DNA of 64,000 bases, from NCBI GenBank assembly GCA_024275635.1, contig JAJRYT010000016.1:34339-98338 (forward strand). The letters run 5' to 3'. Source of the DNA: Chloroflexota bacterium (GTDB lineage Bacteria > Chloroflexota > Anaerolineae > Promineifilales > Promineifilaceae). This document shows positions 20,124 through 28,997 of this stretch, one piece after another. Position numbers and translations under genes: made by a program. The first letter of the stretch is position 1; every line of letters starts with the position of its first letter. Below the pieces are notes generated by a model, which saw nothing but the letters and a program-made list of their open reading frames with translations, was not told the origin of the DNA and did not search any database.

Positions 20124-21293
20124 TCAGGCGGATTGGGGTAAGTGGATGGTAAAGGTACTGCCGCTGCCAGGTTGGCTGTCCACTTCAATACGACCGTTAT
20201 GCCGTTCCACCACAAACCTGGCAATTGTCAGCCCCACGCCCAGTCCGGGAAACAGGTGTGATCCCCCTTATGTTTCCAGACGCACGAACGGTTCAAAAAT
20301 ACGCGCTTGTTCTGCCGCTGGAATCCCGATCCCGTTGTCTTCAACGGCAATGGCAATCTCATTATTGCCATTACTAAACACTTTGATCGAAATGGGGGCT
20401 TTATCCGGGTTAAATTTGAATGCATTTTCGGTGAGGGCGCGCACTGCCAGCGTCAACGCGCGTTGGTCGGCATAAATCGGAGGTATGTTGGGCGGCATAT
20501 CCACTGTAACGCCGCTGGCATTGCCATTCAATGTCGCCCGCGCTGTGTTTAGCGCTTCAATTAACACATCCGACAAATTCACATAGGTGAATTCCAAAGC
20601 TGACGGATGCATCTCATACATAACGATCAAATCATTGGTTAAGCCCACCATACGTTCTACATTGCGTGTAATTGATTCCATGGCCGCTGGCAGCGAATCG
20701 CCCTGGATCGCACCCTGATTTATCAATCCCAGGAACCCGCGAACGGCCGTTAACGGGGTGCGCAGCTCGTGGGACAACGTGGCAATAAACTGCGTGCGCA
20801 GTCTTTCTTGTTCAGCCAGATCGTCATAGGCTCGTTCCAGATCAGTATTCCTGAGATTCAACTCCTGGATGACCGCTTCATCATTACGGCGCAAATGACC
20901 AATAATTTGGCGCAGTAAATTACGCAGCAAATAAGGATTCACCTGCGCCACCTTCATGAACGCTTTCTCGTTAATCGCCAGAACCTGGCATGACGTTCTG
21001 GTGCGAATCGTGGCTGTGCGCGAAGTCTCGCCCATGAAGGCCATCTCCCCAAAATAGCTGCCGGAGCCAATCGTATCTATTAAAATTTCCTGCGCTTCGT
21101 TGGCATGAACAAAAACGTCTACCTGGCCCTGAGTGATGACAAACAACGTTGTCCCTTCTTCCCCTTCGCGCACAATATCAACCCCGGCTTCATACGATTG
21201 GCGTTGCGCCGCCTGGCTGAGCATGTGAATATCTTCCTCACTCAGTTCGGGAAAAGCATTGTGTAACAATTTGACCGGTTCTATTTCAGTCAC
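20124..21293 (-). pseudogene. Cyclic-nucleotide-binding-domain sensor histidine kinase, interrupted by in-frame TAA (20268-20270)
   Basis: ORF 20268..21293 has a cNMP-binding domain, HisKA 'LSHELRTPL' and 'VEDNGIGIPAAEQARIFEPFVRLET'. The same frame continues after TAA as GGSHLFPGLGVGLTIARFVVERHNGRIEVDSQPGSGSTFTIHLPQSA* (G2-box end of HATPase). Confidence 0.85.
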
Positions 21294-21451
21294 AGCGAAA
21301 CCTGCCTATCTTATCGCCAGATGCATCCTGGGGACGGTGGGTGTTGGATAATGTATGCCAAGCATACCATCAAGCGGCTATAAACGGCGTTTTTTTTTAC
21401 GCAGCCTTCACTACAACAACAAATTGAAGCTATTACTTTTGTACTAAACGG

Positions 21452-22006
21452 CTATTTCCTGCTTTCCCATTCGCGGCGCAGCAGCCCATACAGAAGCATA
21501 TCGTAGCGACGGCCGTCTCGCTGCAAATGTTCCCGGTAAACACCTTCACGAACAAACCCTAATGATTCGTACAACCTCACAGCCCCTTCATTATAATTAA
21601 AGACGGTCAGGCAAACGCGGTGCAAGTTAAGTTCCCGGAAAGCATAATCCAATCCCAATTGCAGCGCATCACGGCCGTATCCCTTGCCTCGATTATCTGC
21701 CGCCCCAATGGCAATGCTAATGAAGGTCGTGCCATGCGTCCACATGATGCCATCCAGTTCCAGCAGACCGATTAGCTCGTCGTTGGCTAACGGCCGCATC
21801 CCAAACAAAAACGTCATCTCTCCCTTCTGCCCGTCCTCAATCCGTTTCGTCAACTGCGCTTCGGTCTGCGGATAAGCCGGAACAGAATCATACAAGCGTA
21901 AAAAATCAGCGTCAGCCCACCATTTACTCATCACAGGGATATCGGCGAGGATAACGGCCGTTAACCGCACCCTCTCTCCACGCAACAAATTCGATTGCAA
22001 CATCAA
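21452..22006 (-). CDS. GNAT family N-acetyltransferase (RimJ/RimL-like)
   Basis: 'GAADNRGKGYGRDALQLGLDYAFRELNLHRVCLTVFNYNEGAVRLYESLGFVREG'. Confidence 0.92.
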   Translation of the reverse strand: MMLQSNLLRGERVRLTAVILADIPVMSKWWADADFLRLYDSVPAYPQTEAQLTKRIEDGQKGEMTFLFGMRPLANDELIGLLELDGIMWTHGTTFISIAIGAADNRGKGYGRDALQLGLDYAFRELNLHRVCLTVFNYNEGAVRLYESLGFVREGVYREHLQRDGRRYDMLLYGLLRREWESRK

Positions 22007-22061
22007 TCCACCTCCAATCCTTGAAATTTTATATTGCCAGACGTATGATTCCTGTAGACCA

Positions 22062-22157
22062 AATGGTCAATAGTCAACTTCCAAATTGCCAATTGCCGAC
22101 GATATTCTCCGGAGCCATCATTGACAATTAATAATTGACCATTAGCAATTGACAATC
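22062..22157. repeat. Heptamer-like AATTGAC/GCCAATT repeat island
   Basis: AAATGGTCAATAGTCAACTTCCAAATTGCCAATTGCC ... ATTGACAATTAATAATTGACCATTAGCAATTGACAAT. Confidence 0.75.
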
Positions 22158-22179
22158 CAAACGAGGAGAAATCATTCCC

Positions 22180-23334
22180 ATGACCCAATCATACCCCATC
22201 CACATCCATGACACTCACCGCATCCAGACCAGTCAGCTCGACGTTCCGCCGCGCCTGCTGCTCGGCCCTGGCCCCTCCAACGCCCACCCGCGCGTTTTAC
22301 AAGCCCTGAGCATGAGACAGGTCGGCCACCTCGACCCCAAATTCATCGAGCTGATGAACGAGGTTCAGGAACTGCTGCGCTACGCCTGGCAAACCGACAA
22401 CCCATTCACCATCCCTGTCAGCGGCACGGGCAGCGCGGCCATGGAAGCCAGCCTGGCCAACACCGTCGAGCCGGGCGATGTCGTCCTCGTCGGCGTTAAC
22501 GGTTACTTTGGCCTGCGTTTGGTAGACATGGCCAGCCGTTACGGCGGCAACGTGCGTCAGATTGACAAGCCCTGGGGCGATGTTTTCAGCCTCGACGACA
22601 TCCGCGCCGGGCTGGAACAGCATCGTCCCGCCATCCTGGCCCTGGTTCATGCCGAAACATCCACCGGCGCGCGCCAGCCGTTGGCAGGCGTCGCCGATTT
22701 GTGCCGCGAATTTGACTGCCTGCTGCTGATTGACAGCGTCACCAGCCTGGGCGGCGTGCCCCTCATGCTCGATGAATGGGGCGTAGACGTGGCCTACAGC
22801 GGCAGCCAGAAATGCTTGAGCTGCCCGCCCGGCATCGCCCCGCTCACCCTCGGTCCGCGCGCCGTAGAGAAGCTGAACAATCGCAAAACAAAGGTCGCCA
22901 ACTGGTATTTGGATATGTCCATGTTGAGCAAATATTGGGGCAGCGAGCGCACCTATCACCACACGGCGCCCATCAACATGAACTATGCCCTGCGCGAAGC
23001 GCTGCGCCTCGTCGCCGAAGAGGGACTGGAGGCTCGTTGGGCGCGCCATCAAGCCAATGCCGAATTGTTCTGGGACGGCCTAGCCAAGATGGGGATTGAA
23101 TGCCTCGTCCCGCATGAATACCGCCTGCCCAGCCTGACCACCGTGCGCGTGCCCGATAGCGTGGACGCCAAAGCGGTCGCCGGCCGCCTGCTGCGCGAAT
23201 ACAACATTGAAATCGCCGGCGGTTTTGGCCCGTTAGCCGGGCAAATCTGGCGCGTCGGCCTCATGGGCTTCAACAGCCGCCCGGAAAATATAATGCTCCT
23301 GCTGGCGGCGTTGAAAGAAGTATTAAATCGCTAG
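22180..23334 (+). CDS. Class V aminotransferase (alanine/serine-glyoxylate aminotransferase-like)
   Basis: 'LLGPGPSNAHPRVLQAL', 'SGTGSAAMEASLAN', 'HAETSTGARQPL', PLP-lysine 'YSGSQKCLSCPPG'. Confidence 0.92.
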   Translation: MTQSYPIHIHDTHRIQTSQLDVPPRLLLGPGPSNAHPRVLQALSMRQVGHLDPKFIELMNEVQELLRYAWQTDNPFTIPVSGTGSAAMEASLANTVEPGDVVLVGVNGYFGLRLVDMASRYGGNVRQIDKPWGDVFSLDDIRAGLEQHRPAILALVHAETSTGARQPLAGVADLCREFDCLLLIDSVTSLGGVPLMLDEWGVDVAYSGSQKCLSCPPGIAPLTLGPRAVEKLNNRKTKVANWYLDMSMLSKYWGSERTYHHTAPINMNYALREALRLVAEEGLEARWARHQANAELFWDGLAKMGIECLVPHEYRLPSLTTVRVPDSVDAKAVAGRLLREYNIEIAGGFGPLAGQIWRVGLMGFNSRPENIMLLLAALKEVLNR

Positions 23335-23482
23335 GCGTCAGAGTGTGCGGAACTTTTGTTGATGCGCCTTTGTCGCCGAATGAAATTCGACGCCTGAGAT
23401 ATGAAACGCGCTGCAAGCGCGTTAAAGCGCCTGTTCACCAGAGCCATTAGTGCGCTTTAGTGTACTTTTTGTAGCAGACTGG

Positions 23483-23592
23483 GTATCTTCTCAATAAACT
23501 GGGGAGATTACAAAAGTTTTAACAACATATTGCCTGCATAGCGCCCGTTTTGAAACTTTTGTAATCTTTGCCCCGAAATTTTGAGAAGATAC
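23483..23592. mobile_element. MITE-like element, copy 2 (110 bp)
   Basis: One substitution relative to copies 1 and 3 (ATTGCCTGCAT vs ATTGTCTGCAT). Perfect 8-bp TSD CAGACTGG (23475-23482 and 23593-23600). Confidence 0.93.
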
Positions 23593-23703
23593 CAGACTGG
23601 GAATTCATTCCTAGTCAATTGGGCGATCATCAACATAAATTCCGCGCACCCTAGGCGTCAAACGGGATTGTATATCGGCAATCAATCCGTTATCATGTTC
23701 ATT

Positions 23704-24126
23704 ATGAGCGAGGACAACGTGTCATCCATTATGACGGCCGTTCACAACTGGTGTCAGACGCGCCCAGTGCGCTTGTGCGTCTTGTTTGGCTCCCAGGCCA
23801 CCGGCCTAACCCATCCGGCTAGTGATGTAGACCTGGCCGTCTGGCCGGCCGAGCCGCCCGATTCGCGCGCCAAATTACGCTGGCTGGTTGAACTGCAAAA
23901 CTTACTGGATAAAGAGGTGAGTTTGGCATTGGTATCGCCCGATTTAGATCCGGTGTTGGGGATGGAGATTGTCAGAAACGGCCGTGTCATCTTCGCCGTC
24001 GATCCGGAATTGTGGTCTAAAGAGCGCGCCCACCTCTGGCACGCTTACAACGACAGCTTACCCTTTCGCCGCGCCGCTCGCGAACAACTGCGCCAATTTG
24101 CCGAGGAGATACGCCGTGACCAGTGA
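23704..24126 (+). CDS. mntA: MntA-like minimal nucleotidyltransferase (HepT antitoxin)
   Basis: GS-X10-DxD signature: 'FGSQATGLTHPASDVDLAVW'. Overlaps the HepT-like gene. Confidence 0.85.
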   Translation: MSEDNVSSIMTAVHNWCQTRPVRLCVLFGSQATGLTHPASDVDLAVWPAEPPDSRAKLRWLVELQNLLDKEVSLALVSPDLDPVLGMEIVRNGRVIFAVDPELWSKERAHLWHAYNDSLPFRRAAREQLRQFAEEIRRDQ

Positions 24127-24520
24127 AGTGCTTCTACGTAAACTTGCTTACCTGCGTCAGTTGTTGATTGATCTAGCCCCCTACCGCACGGCCACGCTGT
24201 CCGAAGTAATGGCCGAACATTACAAACTAGAACGATTGCTGGAATTGCTGGTAGCCGCCGCCACCGACACTTTATTCCACCTCCTGGCTGAAAAGGGAAA
24301 ATCGCCAGACAGTTATCGCAATGCTTTCAAAATGGCGGCAGACGAAGGCATCCTTCCCCCCGCTTTGAGCCAACGATTGCAACAAGCCGCCGGGATGCGA
24401 AACATCCTCGTCCATTTGTACGAAGGTATTGATTATGCCATTCTGCGGGACAGTATTGAGCCAGCCTGGAAAGATTTCACCCAATTCATCACCCAACTTG
24501 AAACCAGACTCGATGAGTAA
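24116..24520 (+). CDS. hepT: HepT-like HEPN ribonuclease toxin (DUF86), GTG start
   Basis: R-X4-H-X-Y motif 'RNILVHLY' in 'GMRNILVHLYEGIDYAIL'. Translationally coupled to the nucleotidyltransferase. Confidence 0.85.
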   Translation: MTSEVLLRKLAYLRQLLIDLAPYRTATLSEVMAEHYKLERLLELLVAAATDTLFHLLAEKGKSPDSYRNAFKMAADEGILPPALSQRLQQAAGMRNILVHLYEGIDYAILRDSIEPAWKDFTQFITQLETRLDE

Positions 24521-24992
24521 TCCCACCCCTGTCAGTCAGGCGCTGTCCCAGATGAGCATCCCCCACCGCCAGTTCCGCCATCCGGGGCCGGTGTACTCGC
24601 TGGAACAGGCGGCCCGCGAACGGGGCCAGCAGCCAGAACAAATCATCCGCTCCATTCTCTTCCGTCTGGCCGCCGACAACTTCGTGATGGTGTTGATGGC
24701 CGGCCCCCGACAAATCAACTGGAAAACTCTGCGCCGACATTTGGGCGAAAAGCGGCTGACGACGGCCAGTGAGGAAGAGATGCGGCGCATCACCGGCTAC
24801 GAACGAGGAGCGGTGGCGCCTTTTGGCCTGCCTGCGCCGCTACGCATTCTGGCCGATGAAAGCATCTTTGTCCCGGAGGAGGTATCGCTCGGCTCTGGCG
24901 TGCGCGGAACCACCATCATCCTCAAAAGCGCCGATTTACGCCGGGCGTTGAGTGAAGTAGAAATTGCACGATTAGGCAAAGGTAGCAAATAG
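24513..24992 (+). CDS. YbaK/EbsC-type aminoacyl-tRNA deacylase
   Basis: 'HRQFRHPGPVYSLEQAARERGQQPEQIIRSILFRL...GYERGAVAPFGLPAPLRILADESI'. Start overlaps the hepT stop (ATGAGTAA). Confidence 0.8.
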   Translation: MSNPTPVSQALSQMSIPHRQFRHPGPVYSLEQAARERGQQPEQIIRSILFRLAADNFVMVLMAGPRQINWKTLRRHLGEKRLTTASEEEMRRITGYERGAVAPFGLPAPLRILADESIFVPEEVSLGSGVRGTTIILKSADLRRALSEVEIARLGKGSK

Positions 24993-24996
24993 CTGC

Positions 24997-25980
24997 TTGA
25001 TGAAACAAGGGGGGCATTTGTGTATGAAAGAACTTAACAGCCGGCAAAAAGCGCTTACCTGGCCATACCCTCGCTACAAACATTTCCAGACGGAATTGCG
25101 AAAAACTGCAACAGCATGGTTTGCCGAACACAGTTTCCCTGTATCAAAAAGGTTGCCGTACATCCTGGCCGATCGTGCCCGGTGGCCGGACAATATCATT
25201 GTGCCCGCGGTCGCTGACTATATCCAACAAATACAAATTGAACGTTCAACCCAGGGAAAGGGGTTCGCTCTGCATAAATACATTCATCATGGATTGAGCA
25301 GCCAAGCCTTACTTTTCAATCTTATCGGCCCATTAATCGTGCAAAACGATTTAGTCCTTTTGCAGTCACTCATCAATTCTCAGGGGGTAGGATGGTTAGA
25401 GAAGAACGCTTTTGCCCAATTTGAATACGAAGACCGGATGGTTTTTCATGAAGATTATGGACAACCCACTTCCATTGACCTAGTTCTGACGGATGGAACG
25501 GGGCGGCCACGGATTTTTATTGAAAGTAAATTCACGGAAACTGAATTTGGCGGCTGCTCTGTTTACAAATCTGGAGATTGTGACGGCCGTAACCCTGTAC
25601 ATGACTTTTCCCTATGCTACCTGCACCACGTCGGGCATCGTTACTGGGAGATGCTCGATAAATTCAGCTTTCTCAAAGGGCCGTTGCGCGACGAGAAAGT
25701 TTGTATACTAACCCAACATTACCAATTCTTCCGCTGTGTACTCTTTGCTTTGGCCCACGATGGTCTGTTCGTTTTATTGAGCGACGAACGCAGCCCCGTT
25801 TTTAGCTGCGATGACCCCCGTGGTCGTCGCGGATTGCTGCCATTTCTACTTTCGTTTATCCCTGAATCAAGCCAAGCTCATGTGTTAAATATCAGTATCC
25901 AACAGGTCGTTACGGCCGTTAAAGATTCTGGGCGACACCCCTGGATCACTGAATTTGAAAAGAAATACGGATTGACATGA
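24997..25980 (+). CDS. PD-(D/E)XK nuclease-like hypothetical protein (PGN_0703-like)
   Basis: Candidate catalytic core 'PTSIDLVLTDGTGRPRIFIESKFTETEFGGC' (D...ExK). Confidence 0.6.
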   Translation: MMKQGGHLCMKELNSRQKALTWPYPRYKHFQTELRKTATAWFAEHSFPVSKRLPYILADRARWPDNIIVPAVADYIQQIQIERSTQGKGFALHKYIHHGLSSQALLFNLIGPLIVQNDLVLLQSLINSQGVGWLEKNAFAQFEYEDRMVFHEDYGQPTSIDLVLTDGTGRPRIFIESKFTETEFGGCSVYKSGDCDGRNPVHDFSLCYLHHVGHRYWEMLDKFSFLKGPLRDEKVCILTQHYQFFRCVLFALAHDGLFVLLSDERSPVFSCDDPRGRRGLLPFLLSFIPESSQAHVLNISIQQVVTAVKDSGRHPWITEFEKKYGLT

Positions 25981-25990
25981 GGATTCTTCC

Positions 25991-27928
25991 ATGATCAAAA
26001 CTAACTTTTCCATCATTCGCAAAGAATACTCCGGCACGGCCGCTAAAGAAGACGTCGCCGCCATCAGCCGCCACCACCGCATCCAGGCCAGCCCCGGCTA
26101 CCGCGCCGCCGCCCGCTACGTGTTGGCCGAACTGCAAAAAGCGGGGCTGGATGCCGCCATCGAAACCTATCCCGCCAATTACGAGACGAAATTCTGGAAC
26201 GCCCGCTCCTTCCAGGAATGGTCAGCCACCCGTGCCACCCTGCACCTCATCGCGCCGGAAAAGGAAGCATGTAAACTGGCCGATTACCGGGAGGAAAAAA
26301 TCGCCCTCATCCAGCGCAGCATCTCGTTCCAAGGCGAGGCGGAGGTTGTGTTGTTGGAAAATGGGCTGGAAACGGCCGATTACGCCAACCTCGATATCGC
26401 CGGAAAAATCGTCCTGACCAAGGGGGCCGTCCCACGGGTGCGGGAACTGGCAGTGGAACGATTTGGGGCGATTGGCATTTTGTTTGACGGCATGAATCCC
26501 GCGCCGCCGGTGCGCCAGCCGATGGATTTGGCCGACGCCCGCCAGTACACCTCGTTTTGGTGGACGGGAAGCGAGCGGCAGTGTTTTGGCTTTGTCCTGA
26601 CGCCGCGCCAGGGATTGTGGCTGCGCGGATTGCTGAAGAAGCAAAAAGTGACGGTTAAGGCAGATATTGAGTCGCGGTTGTATGATGGGGAGATTGAGGC
26701 GGTGACGGCCGTCATCCCCGGCGCCGAAAAACCAGAGGAAAGCGTCCTCCTCGTCAGCCACCTCTGCCACCCCCAACCCTCGGCCAACGACAACGCCAGC
26801 GGGGTCGCCGCCAACCTGGAAGCGGCCCGCACCCTGCATAAATTGATTGCTTCCGGCCAACTACCGCCGCCCAAACGCAGCATCCGCTTTTTGTGGATGC
26901 CGGAGATGACCGGCTCCTACGCCTACCTCGCCCGGCACGAAAATGAAATTCCGGGCATGATCGCCGGGCTGAACCTGGATATGGTGGGCGCAGACCAGGA
27001 ACAAACCGGCGCGGTGATGGTTTTGGAACGGCCGCCCGACGCCGCTGCCTCATTCACCGTTGATTTGCTGGAACGATTGCGTGAGGAACTGTTCGACGAC
27101 GTGCCCACACATGGCGGTCTGGAAAGCTACGCCCATTTCCGCACCGCCACCACCGGCTTCACTGGCGGCTCGGATCATTACATCTTCTCCGACCCGACGG
27201 TAGGCGTGCCCATGCCCATGATTATTCAATGGCCGGATAAGTTTTACCACAGCACGGACGACACGCTGGAGAAGGTCAGCCCGGAGACACTGAACCGCTC
27301 CGGCTCGTTGGCGGCGGCGTATGCCCATTTCATCGCCGCAGCCGACGAAAAAGAGACGAGGTGGTTAGCCTATGAGATGCTGGCCCGATTCCAGGCGCAG
27401 GTGGCGCAGGTGGCGCACACGGCCGTCTGGCAAGGCCACAATCCCTACCCTAAATTGGATTACCTGTTAGAGCGGCAGGGAACGGCCATCCACTCGCTCC
27501 TCCGCCTCCACCCCCAGGCTGATTTGACGGCCGTCCTCCGCGAAACCCGCCAGCTCGTTACCCAAGCCGCAAACCGGGCCCGCTCAATGAACCATGAACC
27601 ATTGAACCATAAGGCAAAAGAGTTGGATGTGTGGGAACAAAAAGCCGCCGCCCTCATTCCCCGGCGAACCAGGCGCGGGCCAGGATTGGCGATTGGGGCA
27701 ATGGCGGAATTGACGGCCGCAGAACGAGATGAATGGCACGCCTTCACCAAAGGGCGCCAAGGGGCCTACACCCTGGGGGCGCTGGCCGAATATTGGGCTG
27801 ACGGCAACCGCACGGCTCTGGAAATCATTGACCGAATCGAGATGGAAACCGGCATCCGCGATGCCGAACTCATTGTGCGCCAGTTTGAGATGTTAGCAAG
27901 GTTAGGACTGTTAACTTTTATGCTGTAA
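25991..27928 (+). CDS. M28-family peptidase with DUF4910-like domains
   Basis: 'SHLCHPQPSANDNASGVAANLEAARTL', 'MPEMTGSYAYL', 'GLNLDMVG', 'GGSDHYIFSD', 'FYHSTDDTLEKV'. Contains a short AACCATG/AACCATT heptamer run at 27586-27611. Confidence 0.85.
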   Translation: MIKTNFSIIRKEYSGTAAKEDVAAISRHHRIQASPGYRAAARYVLAELQKAGLDAAIETYPANYETKFWNARSFQEWSATRATLHLIAPEKEACKLADYREEKIALIQRSISFQGEAEVVLLENGLETADYANLDIAGKIVLTKGAVPRVRELAVERFGAIGILFDGMNPAPPVRQPMDLADARQYTSFWWTGSERQCFGFVLTPRQGLWLRGLLKKQKVTVKADIESRLYDGEIEAVTAVIPGAEKPEESVLLVSHLCHPQPSANDNASGVAANLEAARTLHKLIASGQLPPPKRSIRFLWMPEMTGSYAYLARHENEIPGMIAGLNLDMVGADQEQTGAVMVLERPPDAAASFTVDLLERLREELFDDVPTHGGLESYAHFRTATTGFTGGSDHYIFSDPTVGVPMPMIIQWPDKFYHSTDDTLEKVSPETLNRSGSLAAAYAHFIAAADEKETRWLAYEMLARFQAQVAQVAHTAVWQGHNPYPKLDYLLERQGTAIHSLLRLHPQADLTAVLRETRQLVTQAANRARSMNHEPLNHKAKELDVWEQKAAALIPRRTRRGPGLAIGAMAELTAAERDEWHAFTKGRQGAYTLGALAEYWADGNRTALEIIDRIEMETGIRDAELIVRQFEMLARLGLLTFML

Positions 27929-27985
27929 TTTAGAATAGTTCGATTCGTCTCCCGGTTTAACCGGTTGCATGTAGAGGGGGAAACC

Positions 27986-28973
27986 ATGTCCGTACCTGAT
28001 TTAGTTAACGCCAACAACCAGTTTGGCTTTGATTTGCTGGCCAAGTTATCCACCAACGCGCCGGGAAAAATATTTTCATTTCACCGGCCAGTATTGCGTT
28101 GGCGCTTTCAATGACCGCCAATGGAACCGATGACCCAACTTCTCAGGCGATGACCAATTTACTGCGATTAACCGGACTGGATTGGACGGCGATCAACCAA
28201 GCGCACGCTGCTTTGTGGCAAGCGCTCAACGGGATTAATCCCAAGGTTACACTGTCCATGGCCAATTCGCTGTGGGCGGAACCGAGTTTCCCTTTTAGAA
28301 TGGCGTTTCGAGATGCCGTCCTAACCTATTACGAGGCAGAAATTACAAACCTGGACTTTGGCAATACACACGCGGCCGCCCAAACGATCAACCAGTGGGT
28401 CAAAGACAAAACCCAGAAAAAATCAAAAATCTGCTCAAACCCACCGATTTGATCGCGGCTGTTCTCGTATTGGTGAATGCCATTTACTTCAAAGGGGAAT
28501 GGGCTGATCCGTTTGATAAAGCACAGACAAAGGACGGCGACTTTTATTTGGTCAACAACACGGCCAAAACTATGCCGATGATGTCGCGCCGTCCGCGGCC
28601 AGGACAAGACTGGCACCCCGCTTTTGCTAAAATTGGCCGGGAAAAGGGCACAATTATCTTGCCTTGCTTTAAGATCGAATGTGAAAAAAGCTTACTTGGT
28701 CACTTCGCAGACATGGGGTTAACGGCTAACAATTTCAACCGTATGTCGGATACGGAAGGCTTTTTCATTAGCAAAGTGATTCACAAGACGTTTTTGGACG
28801 TGAATGAGGAAGGGGCAGAAGCAGCGGCGGCAACGGCGGTTGTCATGAGCCGGGGTTTGTCCGCACCTCCGTTCAAAATGGTCGTCGATCGGCCGTTCTT
28901 CTGCGCCATTCAGGACAATCTAACCGGAGCCATCCTATTCATGGGCACGATTTACGAATCGGAAATCACATGA
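27986..28973 (+). pseudogene. Degraded serpin gene (two frameshifts plus central deletion)
   Basis: Stitched frames: MSVPDLVNANNQFGFDLLAKLSTNAPGK / IFISPASIALALSMTANG... / KIKNLLKP..VLVNAIYFKGEW..PF / ..SKVIHKTFLDVNEEGAEAAAATAVVMSRG..VDRPFFCAIQDNLTGAILFMGTIYE. The shifts fall in A-runs near 28065 and 28415. Confidence 0.85.
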
Positions 28974-28997
28974 TGCAAGCATTTTAGATTTCTGTGA

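Noticed and set aside
22297-23052. 251-aa minus-strand ORF inside the aminotransferase
   Set aside because: Antisense to a conserved class V aminotransferase; GC-driven open frame.
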